From: Vibrio sp. Isolate34
Lineage (GTDB): Bacteria > Pseudomonadota > Gammaproteobacteria > Enterobacterales > Vibrionaceae
NCBI RefSeq assembly: GCF_022397915.1
Contig: NZ_JAKEUO010000001.1
Location: 1 to 64,000, forward strand
Reading direction: 5' to 3'
DNA length: 64,000 nucleotides
Part shown: piece after piece, positions 45,868 through 55,006 of the stretch
Position numbering within the stretch: position 1 is the stretch's first letter
Layout: every line of letters begins with the position of its first letter
The notes under the pieces: generated by a model
Databases searched by the model: none
Seen by the model: only the letters and a program-made list of their open reading frames with translations
What the model was told of the DNA's origin: nothing
Made by a program: the position numbers and the translations under genes

Positions 45868-45896
45868 TTGTTACACTTTGAAATACATTGTTACAT
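45868..45896 (-). promoter_or_regulatory. Direct repeat ATTGTTACA upstream of cyoA
   Basis: Two identical 9-bp copies start 20 bp apart, about two helical turns, in an AT-rich stretch about 220 bp upstream of cyoA. Similar periodic boxes bind ArcA, which represses cyo in E. coli, but the match to the ArcA consensus is only partial. Confidence 0.4.
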
Positions 45897-46333
45897 TTGG
45901 CGCATTATGAGGAGTCGAAATTGAAAGCTCACCAAACAAACTTGGAAACTAACCTTCCAGTTATGAAAGTGAAACATGGGAAATAGATAGAAAACCAGCT
46001 GCACGACATAGGTGTGCTACACATGCAAAACCAAGGCTGATAAGGGATGAGTAAGAATCTGAAAAAGTAGCGACCAACAATGAGGAAGCGAAGTGATATT
46101 TGGGTACATTAGAAAGAGCGAATTAAACAAAGCGTGATGAACGTCAAATTTATGAATTCACATAGGATTTTAATGGTATTTAGAAAAGATATTACTGCAA
46201 CCAGAAACCCATTAGATATTCGAATAACACACGGTGTTTCATTGATAATAATGCCAGTTAGCTGCCGAAATATAATGGCAAAGATCGACCTTGAAAGCCG
46301 ATTTGATGAGTATTTTGATCTGTTTTAAGTGGG

Positions 46334-46362
46334 AATTACTCCCCTCAAAAGAGAGGAGTAAT
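46334..46362 (-). terminator. Hairpin after the RND operon
   Basis: An inverted repeat of about 12 bp (46334-46346 with 46351-46362, one bulge) lies 18 bp past the permease stop. No clear T run follows, so it may be an mRNA 3'-end structure rather than a strong terminator. Confidence 0.45.
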
Positions 46363-46379
46363 CGTCATTAAGAGAGAGA

Positions 46380-49300
46380 TTATGCTGTTGCTGTGACGAC
46401 TTTCTTGCGCTGGTTTTTAGTCATTAAGTGATAAACAACAGGCACAAAGTAGAAAGAAATAAGCGTGGTTAATACCGTTCCGCCCACAATCGCAACCGCG
46501 AACGGAGGCCAGAAGCCACCACCAGCGATGATCAATGGCATAAAACCGCCAACGGTTGTGATCGTGGTTGAGCTGATATGACGCGTACACGACATCACCG
46601 CCTCAACTACCGCATCCACATTGCCTGATGAAGCTTGCTCATCGAGTTTCAATTCCGTCAGAATCACAATGGCGGCGTTAATCGCTAAGCCCGCAATCCC
46701 AAGCATGGCGATGATCACCGTAAAGCCAAATGGATAACCGAAGATCCACACCGACAGCAACCCTAGGCCACCAGCCAACCCTGCCACCATGAAGATGATG
46801 CTACTCATTCGGAACGAGTTGAACGACATCACCACCACCAACACCATCAATACCACCACAACGGCGACATTCGAGATAAGGCTGTTGACTGAATTGTCAC
46901 GCTCAGCCGATTCACCACCAAAACCTATCGTATAGCCCGACGGCATCTCATAGCTTTCTAAGCGTTTCTGGAATTCATTAAGCACGGTTTGAGGCAAAAC
47001 TCCCGCTTCAATGTAACCTTCAATGGTATTCACTCGTTGTCCGTTACGGCGAGTAATCGCGCCGCGACTGGTCGTCAGTTCAAGCTCTGCCAGAGTCGAA
47101 ACGTTAATCCCCGTTGAGTAAACATCAGAACTGATCGGCAACCGAATATTGCTTAAGTGTGCCAAGTTTTCACGCGCATCATCCGCGACACGAACACGAA
47201 TCGGCACCGATTCGCTGCCCTCTATCACAGATCCACTCTCACGACCTGTTAGCGTAGTTTGCAGCATGCCAGCAAATTGATTGAGTGAGATGCCGTTAAG
47301 TTTCGCGGTGTCTTCATCGACCTTCAACCACACCTTAGGCGTACCCGGTTGCAATGTTTCTCGTGTGTGAGTCACATGAGGAACACCTGCCAGAATCAGT
47401 CGAACATCTTCACCAATCGCTTTTAATGTATCGAGGTTTTCACCATAAACACGCAGCTCAACTGGCGCAGTAAATGGAGGCCCTTGATTAAGCTTTCGTA
47501 CCAAGATTTGTGCTTCTGGTACCTCTTCATCCAACACCTTTTGCAACTCAGGAATCAGCGCATTAGCTTGGTCAAAGTTCTCTGTTTTCACCATCGCTTG
47601 CGAGAAGTAAGGCGCATTATTTTGCCTTGCCTGCAAATTGTAATAGAAAGATGGGAAGTTAGCGCCCACTAGCCAATCAATGCGCTCCACTTCTGGATAG
47701 CGATGAATGATATCGTCGATTTTTTCAGAAGTATTTTTAGTGGCATAAATGCTCGCTTGAGGTGGCATATAAACCTGAATCTCAAACATGTCTCGGTCTG
47801 ATGGCGGGAAGAATTGCTCAGTCAGCTGAGACATGCTCCAGTAGCCAGTAAACGGAACCAACAACACCAAAGCAATAGTGATGATTGGATACGTGACACC
47901 AAAGCGAACAGAAGACGAGAACCAACGTGTTAATGCAGGAATTCTTAAGCCCGTCATATACCAATGGTGCTGCCCTTTCTTATCGACATCACTGAGTTGT
48001 TTCGGTAATAACTTGGTCGCCAAGCCTGCAATTAAGGTATGCGAAATTACATAAGAACCGATCAATGAGAAAGAAACGGTAATCGCGATACCACCGACAA
48101 ATTCACCCGATGCACCCGGCATCAGAATGATCGGCGCAAACGCCAATACCGTAGTCAATGTCGACCCCAGTAACGGCACCCATAAATGTTTCAACGCATT
48201 CATGGTCGCTTCGGCTCGCTGTTGCCCTTTGAGGCGGTAAGCCTGAATGGTATCAACCATCACTACCGCGTTATCCACCATGATCCCAAGCGCGACGATT
48301 AAGCCCGTCACCGACATCTGGTTAATCGGCACACCGGTCATTTTCATGATCGATAGCGTAAGTAGTGAAGTGAGTGGCAGAGAAATCGCCACCAATATTG
48401 CAGCGCGCACACCTAAAGTCACAAACAGCACAATTAAGATCAAGCCAAAGCCAATCATCAAGCTTTTGCCTAAATCATCTAAACGAGTTTCGGTATAGCC
48501 TTGCTGATTGAACAACACGGTGACATCGATATTGCTTGGCAGCTCTTGTTGAAACTTCTCAATCAGAGCATTTGCTCGCGACGTCCAGTTATCGACTCGG
48601 AGATCAGGATGCATTCTTGCTGCGACAATCACTCCCGGCTCACCATCAATAATGGCAATCTGATCTTGGGGAGTTTTCTCGCCACGCCTCACCGATGCAA
48701 TGTCTTCCATGCGGATGATGTGACCATTGCTGTCAGTCGCGATAGGGACTTGCTTAATACGCTCAATCGAATCAAGTTCGGATTCAATCTCTAAACCAAA
48801 ACGAGAATACGCACTGACCAATTCACCCGCCGAGTTCTTAGCGTCTGCCCCTTCCAGAGATTCGGCAATATTGGCACTCGAACGCCCTAGCGCTGCCGCA
48901 TCAGCGGTTCGTAGACTTATCTGGATTTCTTCTTGTGGCATCCCGTATTCATCTACGAATTCAGTACCCGATAAGGTTCGTAATCGCTTCGCTAACTCTT
49001 TGGCATAACGCCCAAGGGTTAATCTATCTGGCTCGCCTGCACCCGACCAAGTCAGGGATGCAATGGTGGTGAAAGCATAAGTATGATCACTGTCGAGATC
49101 GGGAGAGTGCGCACCCGCAGGTAAAATGGATTCGATGTCAGACAGTTTGTCACGCGCTTGCGACCAAACCGGTTCGGGCTCGGTAATGGTATCGTTAAGT
49201 TCAAGTGTCACAATCGACACGCTCGGCCTTGAGGTTGAGCTCACCAGCTTAACTTCACTCAGCTCACGCAGCTTGTTCTCAATCACCTCTGTGACCAAGG

Positions 49301-49478
49301 TTTCTACGCGTTCGGCACTGGCACCGGGAAAGCTGGTTGTAATGTTTGCATAACGGTTGATGATGACAGGGTCTTCTGCACGTGGCAGCGTCATGAAGGC
49401 AGAAATACCACTCACCATCAGCAGCGCCGTCATCAAGATGAGCAGTCGAGTATTGGAAATAGTCTCTATGATTTTCAT
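46380..49478 (-). CDS. RND-family efflux permease
   Basis: A 1032-residue inner-membrane trimeric pump. N-terminal helix, two large periplasmic loops and 12 helices as in AcrB/MexB. GLIVALGIMVDNAVVMVDTI in helix 4 carries the two proton-relay Asp residues. It starts 8 bp after the adaptor gene. No outer-membrane factor is encoded in the unit, so a TolC-type protein from elsewhere is needed. Drug versus metabolite specificity cannot be read from the sequence. Confidence 0.95.
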   Translation of the reverse strand: MKIIETISNTRLLILMTALLMVSGISAFMTLPRAEDPVIINRYANITTSFPGASAERVETLVTEVIENKLRELSEVKLVSSTSRPSVSIVTLELNDTITEPEPVWSQARDKLSDIESILPAGAHSPDLDSDHTYAFTTIASLTWSGAGEPDRLTLGRYAKELAKRLRTLSGTEFVDEYGMPQEEIQISLRTADAAALGRSSANIAESLEGADAKNSAGELVSAYSRFGLEIESELDSIERIKQVPIATDSNGHIIRMEDIASVRRGEKTPQDQIAIIDGEPGVIVAARMHPDLRVDNWTSRANALIEKFQQELPSNIDVTVLFNQQGYTETRLDDLGKSLMIGFGLILIVLFVTLGVRAAILVAISLPLTSLLTLSIMKMTGVPINQMSVTGLIVALGIMVDNAVVMVDTIQAYRLKGQQRAEATMNALKHLWVPLLGSTLTTVLAFAPIILMPGASGEFVGGIAITVSFSLIGSYVISHTLIAGLATKLLPKQLSDVDKKGQHHWYMTGLRIPALTRWFSSSVRFGVTYPIITIALVLLVPFTGYWSMSQLTEQFFPPSDRDMFEIQVYMPPQASIYATKNTSEKIDDIIHRYPEVERIDWLVGANFPSFYYNLQARQNNAPYFSQAMVKTENFDQANALIPELQKVLDEEVPEAQILVRKLNQGPPFTAPVELRVYGENLDTLKAIGEDVRLILAGVPHVTHTRETLQPGTPKVWLKVDEDTAKLNGISLNQFAGMLQTTLTGRESGSVIEGSESVPIRVRVADDARENLAHLSNIRLPISSDVYSTGINVSTLAELELTTSRGAITRRNGQRVNTIEGYIEAGVLPQTVLNEFQKRLESYEMPSGYTIGFGGESAERDNSVNSLISNVAVVVVLMVLVVVMSFNSFRMSSIIFMVAGLAGGLGLLSVWIFGYPFGFTVIIAMLGIAGLAINAAIVILTELKLDEQASSGNVDAVVEAVMSCTRHISSTTITTVGGFMPLIIAGGGFWPPFAVAIVGGTVLTTLISFYFVPVVYHLMTKNQRKKVVTATA

Positions 49479-49486
49479 ACTATTTC

Positions 49487-50602
49487 CTATTCAGCAGTAA
49501 CGTTGGCTGGCTTCACGGTTTGACCGGGAACCAAGCGATGTAAACCACTCGCGATCACCTGTTCGCCATCCTCGATTGCACCACTCACATACGCTTGTTG
49601 ATTGTTGGCAAACAGCACCTGAACACTGCGGCGTTCAACCTTATTGTCTTCACCCACTACAAAGATGTTCCACACACCGCGCAAGCCATCAATCAAACCC
49701 GTTAATGGCACCCAATAACCTTGGTCGTCGATTTGCTCGTCAAACTTAAGGTAAGCAAGCTGACCTTCTAAAACAGACGCTTGTTCAGGGAAAAGATAAC
49801 GTAAACCGACACTGCGAGATTGCGTGTCAACCATGGCACCCGGATTCAGCAGCGTCACTGCATAATCATCTCGCCCAACACGAATGCTTGGCGAAGAGAG
49901 TGAGGTTACCTTTGTCATCTGGTGGGCAGGAATACCGATAAAGGCTTCTTTACCTTCAGAAGCGAGCAAAGTAAGAGTTGGATTGCCAACATTGACCACA
50001 TCGCCTAGCGACACAAAGCGCGTTGCGATAGTGCCCGAATAAGGCGCAAGGATTGTCGATTTCACCAGTTTGAGATCATTGCCTTTTACCGAGGCATCAA
50101 TGCGCAGTAAGTTAGCTTGCAACACGCGCTGTTCACTGGTTAACGAATCAATTTCCGCTTCGGCACTGAAGCCTTTTGCTTTAAGTGAACGTTGACGTTT
50201 TAAGTTCGCAGCAACAAGGCTAAGTTGAGCTTTCACTTCTTCGGCTTGCGCTTTTAGTTGGCTCGATTCAGTCTGCAACAATTGAGTGTCTAATCGAATC
50301 AGGGGCTGACCTTCGGTTACTGTGTCACCGACATCAACCAGAATCTCATTCACTTTACCTGCCAGCTCGAAGCCTAAATTGGCTTGCTGACCCGCTTTAA
50401 CCACACCAACATATTCACGCTGCACGGCATAAGAGGAAGACAGCGCTAAGGCCATCGTTTCTACAGTTAAAATGGTTTGGACGCTCGAAGCCGTTTGGTT
50501 GCTTGAATCAACCGAATCTTGGGCTTGTTCCTTTTCGCCACATCCAACAAGAAAAGCCGATAGAGACAACGCCACCGCACTTCCCTTCATCAATTTATAC
50601 AT
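49487..50602 (-). CDS. RND efflux periplasmic adaptor lipoprotein
   Basis: A 371-residue adaptor with lipobox LVGC, lipoyl halves (GFELAGKVNEILVDVGDTVT and ILAPYSGTIATRFVSLGDVV), a helical hairpin between them and a C-terminal beta domain. The ATG at 50602 (MYKLMKGSAVALSLS) has AGGA about 9 bp upstream; an in-frame start at 50632 adds ten residues before the signal peptide. First gene of the pump operon, divergent from tetR with the 21-bp operator between. Confidence 0.94.
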   Translation of the reverse strand: MYKLMKGSAVALSLSAFLVGCGEKEQAQDSVDSSNQTASSVQTILTVETMALALSSSYAVQREYVGVVKAGQQANLGFELAGKVNEILVDVGDTVTEGQPLIRLDTQLLQTESSQLKAQAEEVKAQLSLVAANLKRQRSLKAKGFSAEAEIDSLTSEQRVLQANLLRIDASVKGNDLKLVKSTILAPYSGTIATRFVSLGDVVNVGNPTLTLLASEGKEAFIGIPAHQMTKVTSLSSPSIRVGRDDYAVTLLNPGAMVDTQSRSVGLRYLFPEQASVLEGQLAYLKFDEQIDDQGYWVPLTGLIDGLRGVWNIFVVGEDNKVERRSVQVLFANNQQAYVSGAIEDGEQVIASGLHRLVPGQTVKPANVTAE

Positions 50603-50656
50603 ACTCACTGTTCCTATGCAGTACTCAATCATGTTCTTTTTTTAGACTAACCAAAC

Positions 50657-50677
50657 CAAACTAGACTGTCTAGTTTG
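50657..50677. promoter_or_regulatory. Perfect 21-bp palindromic TetR operator
   Basis: Arms CAAACTAGAC and GTCTAGTTTG are perfect reverse complements around a central T. It lies 55 bp upstream of the adaptor gene and covers a possible -35 (TAGACA, with TAGTCT 17 bp on, on the minus strand). The divergent TetR gene makes it the obvious operator for repression of the pump. Confidence 0.85.
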
Positions 50678-50806
50678 ATTATGTTAAAAATAAGTTTCAT
50701 CGTTAATGATTGATAAAACCATCACAAAAAGCATAATGCTTAGCGCAGAACCAAGTGTATTAAGCTGAGCAACACCAAGTACCAAGCAAGTAACGAGAAG
50801 CAGCAC

Positions 50807-51421
50807 GTGACTAAAATCATCAAGAGTGAACAGAAGAGATCGCAGATCTTAACCGCAGCAAGCCAGCTTTTCTCTGAGCATGGCTTCAAGATCAATATGG
50901 ATCAGATAGCGAAAGCGGCAAACGTTTCCAAGCAAACGGTCTACTCTCACTTTAAAAATAAAGACGAACTTTTCGAAACCTGCATGCAAACCAAGTGTGC
51001 AGAGCGCGAACTTAGCCCTGCTGCCTTTGATATGAATGCGGCGGTGGGTGATGAGTTGGTGAAATTTGGTGTGAAGTTTCAGGATTTGTTACTTGATGAA
51101 CAGTCTCGACAAACCTTTCAGAACGCGGTGAGTCAATCCAACACGCACCCAGAGATCGCCTCTATTTATTTGGAAACGGGACCACAGAAGACCACAAAAT
51201 TACTCGCCGATTACTTGCAGACAAAGATCGAGTCTGGCGACTTAACGCTCTCTTCTACAAGCTCGCCAATCATAGCGGCGCGCCAACTGCTGCTGATGTT
51301 TCATGGCAAGTCGGCGTATTGGTCATTCTTCGGACACGATAGCGGCGAATCCGAAGAAGAAAGACTGAATTACACGCGCGAATGTGTTGCACTGTTCTTA
51401 AACGGCAACCAACCTCGCTAG
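50807..51421 (+). CDS. TetR/AcrR-family repressor
   Basis: A 204-residue regulator with N-terminal HTH (ILTAASQLFSEHGFKINMDQ, then IAKAANVSKQTVYSHFKNKD) and an all-helical effector domain. It starts with GTG at 50807 behind GAGAAG. Divergent from the RND pump, which it probably represses through the operator at 50657-50677; ligand unknown, likely a pump substrate. Confidence 0.94.
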   Translation: MTKIIKSEQKRSQILTAASQLFSEHGFKINMDQIAKAANVSKQTVYSHFKNKDELFETCMQTKCAERELSPAAFDMNAAVGDELVKFGVKFQDLLLDEQSRQTFQNAVSQSNTHPEIASIYLETGPQKTTKLLADYLQTKIESGDLTLSSTSSPIIAARQLLLMFHGKSAYWSFFGHDSGESEEERLNYTRECVALFLNGNQPR

Positions 51422-51446
51422 TTTGAGCTCTATCGTTAAATAAAAA

Positions 51447-51484
51447 TGAAAAAGGCACAGAGATATTCATCTTCTGTGCCTTAT
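51447..51484 (-). terminator. Terminator after blc
   Basis: AAGGCACAGA / TCTGTGCCTT stem, 11-base loop; on the minus strand followed by TTTTTC. It may also end tetR, though without a T run on that strand. Confidence 0.75.
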
Positions 51485-51514
51485 CAACGACTCACACAAA
51501 TAACAGCGATTCGT

Positions 51515-52033
51515 TTATTGGGTATGTTCCACAACGATCAGCTCGTCGGTATTGAAGCCACGCTCTTTAGACATCGCTTTGAACTTCTCCATGACCTCCG
51601 ATGAGACTTCTGGGGTTCGAGAAAGCAGCCATAGGTAATCGGTATCTGGACCAGAAACAAACGCGTATTGGTAGTTCTCTTTGTCCAACTCAAACACCAC
51701 ATAAGCGCCATAGAATGGACCAAAGAACGACACTTTCAAATAACCCTGATCGCTGCCTTCGACAAAATACGCCTTGCCTTCCGCTTCATTCCATTCGCCA
51801 TCTTCATCTGAATAGCCACGGTTAATCACTTTCACGCCACCATCATCACGCAGGCTGTATTCAGCACTGATGCTATTGAGACCACGCTCAAACGAGTGGT
51901 CCAAACGAGCCACCTCGTACCATTTACCCAAGTATCTATCCAATTCAAATTGTTGAATGGGCTTGACTGTTTCGGGCATGCCGACGCATCCACCCAACAG
52001 AATGACACTCAGCAGCAATAATATTTTCTTCAT
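51515..52033 (-). CDS. blc: Outer-membrane lipocalin Blc
   Basis: A 172-residue bacterial lipocalin lipoprotein: lipobox LGGC (Cys16) and the lipocalin signature YLGKWYEVARLDHSFERG, then FGPFYGAYVVFELD and YLWLLSRTPEV. It is thought to bind lysophospholipids or fatty acids at the outer membrane. The ATG at 52033 is chosen because the signal peptide starts there, with GAGG upstream; an in-frame start at 52117 adds 28 residues that precede it. Confidence 0.93.
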   Translation of the reverse strand: MKKILLLLSVILLGGCVGMPETVKPIQQFELDRYLGKWYEVARLDHSFERGLNSISAEYSLRDDGGVKVINRGYSDEDGEWNEAEGKAYFVEGSDQGYLKVSFFGPFYGAYVVFELDKENYQYAFVSGPDTDYLWLLSRTPEVSSEVMEKFKAMSKERGFNTDELIVVEHTQ

Positions 52034-52182
52034 CCTAACCTCGACTTGTTTTAATAGTAGTTCGAGTAAGTCATGTGAGAGCCCTAACTTACATCCTTGG
52101 TAATACGTTAAATCCATTTTTATAGTTCATATAACAGTAAATTATTCAGAAGCTTATGGGAATTGTTTCGTTGGTGAATGAA

Positions 52183-53043
52183 TCAGTGATGCTTCATTGC
52201 CGCGCGATATTGAGTCGGTGTTACCTGCTTATAGGATTTAAACTGGCGATTGAAATTAGCTTGGTTGTCGTAACCCACCTTTTCCAGAATCAAACTAATA
52301 GGCAGTGATGTGTTGAGTAACAAGTCACACGCCACGTTCAACCTAATTTTCTTTAACCGTTGGCTAAAACTCTCATTGTAGTGCTTTTGAAATAGCCGCC
52401 TAACGCTACTCTCACTGATATAGAGATGCTTGGCTAAATCGTTAACTGAGATATCTCGAATAAAGTTGTTCACCAAAAAGGCTTCAACCTTGTCTAACTT
52501 ATCGCTAACTTCATCTTCATCATCCGAATTAAAGACAGGGTTTATCAATTGCACCACTTCTTGATCTTCAAGCAGCAGCGCAAACAGAGAGAACAAGGTC
52601 AGCAGTTGTTGATGTGGCGACTGATCCATCACCTTATTCAATAGTTCCGTCGCTTTATCTGCAGTAACAGGCGAAAACTGCAGCCCTTTCTTTGAATCTT
52701 CCAACAATGCACGCAGCGGTTCTAGCTCGCGGCAGCACGCGATTAATTGCTCCATCCAGTCTTTACGAAACCAAACCACGTGGGTTTCACAGATTCGCGA
52801 GTCGTCTGCACCCTCTTCTGAATAGATAGCATGAGGTAAATCTGGGCCAACCAAAATCATGTGGTTATGAAACACATCGCTTTGGTGATGGCCGATAAAG
52901 CTATGTCCAGCAAAGTGACGATGTATCGCTATCTCGTACTCTTCATGTCTATGCCAACCGTAGTTTTTACTGTTCTCGACAATTTTCTTATAGCGCCATG
53001 ATGTGCCAATTCGTTGTGGCACTTTTTCCAAGTAACCCTTCAT
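52183..53043 (-). CDS. AraC-family transcriptional regulator
   Basis: About 286 residues: N-terminal cupin-like sensor (WHRHEEYEIAIHRHFAGHSF; HMILVGPDLPHAIYSEEG) and C-terminal double HTH (ISVNDLAKHLYISESSVRRL; VGYDNQANFNRQFKSYKQVT). I chose ATG 53043 (MKGYLEKVPQRIGTSWRY), a normal AraC start; in-frame starts at 53145 and 53241 add a Cys/Phe-rich segment without family likeness. It faces a 58-aa gene and a decayed amidohydrolase, which may once have been its target. Confidence 0.88.
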   Translation of the reverse strand: MKGYLEKVPQRIGTSWRYKKIVENSKNYGWHRHEEYEIAIHRHFAGHSFIGHHQSDVFHNHMILVGPDLPHAIYSEEGADDSRICETHVVWFRKDWMEQLIACCRELEPLRALLEDSKKGLQFSPVTADKATELLNKVMDQSPHQQLLTLFSLFALLLEDQEVVQLINPVFNSDDEDEVSDKLDKVEAFLVNNFIRDISVNDLAKHLYISESSVRRLFQKHYNESFSQRLKKIRLNVACDLLLNTSLPISLILEKVGYDNQANFNRQFKSYKQVTPTQYRAAMKHH

Positions 53044-53197
53044 TGCGATGCTCAGTGACTTTTTAATATTGAAAGTATACGCATCAAACCATTCAAATGA
53101 GCAGATTGACTGAAAAGTATTGAACATTGCGCTAACGATACTCATCCGATTGTCACCGCTAAATATACTGCAGGTGAACTTAATCAGGAGAGCAACT

Positions 53198-53374
53198 ATG
53201 GACACTTTATTATTAAAAATCCGCGATATGATTCTTGCCACACGTCAGCAGTGGATCGGAGAGATCACCTACAACCACAACATTAAGGGTGATCACACTT
53301 GGAAACTCTATGGCTATAACTCTTATGACGAATACAAAAAAGATCTGCGTAAAAGCCTAAGACAAGAGCCGTAA
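53198..53374 (+). CDS. 58-aa hypothetical protein
   Basis: Starts at ATG 53198 (MDTLLLKIRDMILATRQQWI) with AGGAGA 6 bp upstream, a strong ribosome site that supports a real gene. Charged, probably soluble, one amphipathic helix then a Tyr-rich C-terminal half (WKLYGYNSYDEYKKDLRKSL). No family recognised. Divergent from the AraC gene with 154 bp between starts; functional link is inference. Confidence 0.6.
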   Translation: MDTLLLKIRDMILATRQQWIGEITYNHNIKGDHTWKLYGYNSYDEYKKDLRKSLRQEP

Positions 53375-53499
53375 TTAAAAGCTCATTCAAACGACAGCTT
53401 GTTGATTAAACGCAGTTTTTATTTGTCATTCATGTAGAGTTTCACACTGGCCACTCGCTTTCTATACTTATTAAACAGTGGAACATGGAATACATAAGA

Positions 53500-54536
53500 A
53501 TGAACAACTAGCTCACTTTACCGCGCACTGCATGGATCGCTTTACTCGCCAATTTAGGCGCTGTTTCGCCCGCACTTGGACAAGACAACACCGTTGTGCA
53601 ACAGAAAACAACGGCCCAAAGCCAGACTGCAGATCCAAATCTTTACTAATGCCGATATCTACGGGCATCGCGAATCGGACTCGATCGTTACTCACAAAGG
53701 TAAGATCATTTTCATCGGTGACCACTCGCAAGCAAAAGCTTTTCAAGGGCAAAATACCGATGTCATCGACTTAGAAAATGCCTTTGTTCTTCCGGGCTTC
53801 ATTGATAATCATAACCATGTTTTCGAAGCCGCCTCAGAGCTGGGTGGTAATTGCGAACTGGATTCAGAAGCCATACTAGAAGAACAAATCCCTTACTTAG
53901 AAGCGTGTAAGATCAATGCTGATACTGATGGCAGAGGTTGGCTAATAGGTTATGGTTTTTCTTTGGAATCGACTCTCGACAGCGATTCTGAATACACACC
54001 ACTAGAGATCATCGACAGTATTTTTCCAGACCACCCAGTGGTGATCATGGAGATGGCGTGGAACAGCCAAAACGAGCTCTTTGAACAAAGCTACCAAGGG
54101 TTAATGTTCGGACTTGAAGAAGCCGCTGCACACGGCATTACCACCATAGGTGACGGCCGAATGTACTGGAAGCGAGGCTGGTATGACGTTTGGCAAGAAG
54201 CAGAGCAAAACCAAGATTTAACTGCTCGCGTGTCATTGCGCCCTTAGGTTTACCCATCAATGGCACAGCAAAAACACTCGCACCCTACTGATTGAACAAG
54301 TATTCGATACCATCACTGCACTTCGCATGGCGGCATCAAACTGCGGACGCTTGTTCGAGATGTCGACTTACCAACCCCCTTACCAAGAAGGCAAGCTAGG
54401 TCAGATTGTTAAAGGTGCGTATGCCGACCTATTAATTATCGACGGTAATCCACTGGAAGGCGTGGCATGTGTGGCAAATACCGATACACAAAAGCTGATC
54501 ATGAAAGACGGTAAAGTGTATAAAAACAGCCTTTAA
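53500..54536 (+). pseudogene. Decayed amidohydrolase (YtcJ-like)
   Basis: Remains of a secreted amidohydrolase of the YtcJ/amidohydrolase_3 type. The ATG at 53500 is followed at codon 4 by TAG (53509). Behind it the same frame reads a signal peptide (AWIALLANLGAVSPALGQ). An extra base near 53634-53636 then shifts the frame to FTNADIYGHRESDS, which continues through PGFIDNHNH (the metal HxH motif) to 54247. The next recognisable part (54300-54536) is the C-terminal end GQIVKGAYADLLIIDGNPLE in another frame. Most of the catalytic barrel, roughly 250-300 residues, is missing between. At least three lesions make a functional product impossible. Confidence 0.85.
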
Positions 54537-54567
54537 TCGAAAGTCTAAAGATTAAAATAACAGCGGT

Positions 54568-54600
54568 GCTATGGCGAATTCGTCATAGCATCGTTTTTAT
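54568..54600 (+). terminator. Terminator after the amidohydrolase remnant
   Basis: A 24-bp near-perfect palindrome (54568-54591, one wobble pair) followed by TCGTTTTTA. Confidence 0.75.
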
Positions 54601-54961
54601 TTCAACCTCTAATCCCCTTCCCCTGAACAATTCCGTAACCCCACTCTAAGGCTAGAGATCACCCCCGCTCTTTGGCCCTGAATGTATAACTGCACATGTA
54701 ACGTCCGGCATTCTGTTCCTCCCCTTTTCAAAAACCACAATGAATCGAAGATTCTAGTTAAGGGGAGGCTAGGAAGGGATTTAGTTATGAGTTAACACGG
54801 ATTTGCCCCATTCCAAGCTAGAACAAAAAATCATTCATGTTCTTTATTGAGAATTTGCCATATTAGAACTAACGCTATGCTTCTTACCATTGGTATCAAA
54901 AAGCGTTTCGACTTCTTAGTAATACGAAATCAAGATTCGATGGTTATTTCTCTAGTTTTAA

Positions 54962-54990
54962 AAAAAATGCCTTCTAGCTAGAAGGCATTC
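54962..54990 (-). terminator. Terminator after the nucleoside operon
   Basis: A perfect 24-bp palindrome (54966-54989, half AATGCCTTCTAG), followed on the minus strand by a T run. It lies 17 bp past the tsx-like stop codon. Confidence 0.88.
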
Positions 54991-55006
54991 TGATCACTAT
55001 AGTTGT

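Larger units (their letters stand above)
45649..46379. other. 731-bp region between cyoA and the RND genes
   Basis: No gene I can support. It contains the cyoA upstream region with the direct repeat ATTGTTACA at 45868-45876 and 45888-45896, and, near 46334-46362, a hairpin after the RND operon. A 64-codon plus-strand frame (46134-46328) has no support. Confidence 0.45.
54537..55006. other. 470-bp spacer after the pseudogene
   Basis: Holds two hairpins (54568-54600 and 54966-54989) but no gene I can support. The stretch 54640-54760 is locally richer in C than the AT-rich operon that follows, so a boundary of acquired DNA may lie here. Confidence 0.4.

Noticed and set aside
46134..46328. 64-codon plus-strand frame between cyoA and the RND genes
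   Set aside because: GTG start without a ribosome site, no family likeness and unusual composition; most likely chance in an AT-rich gap.
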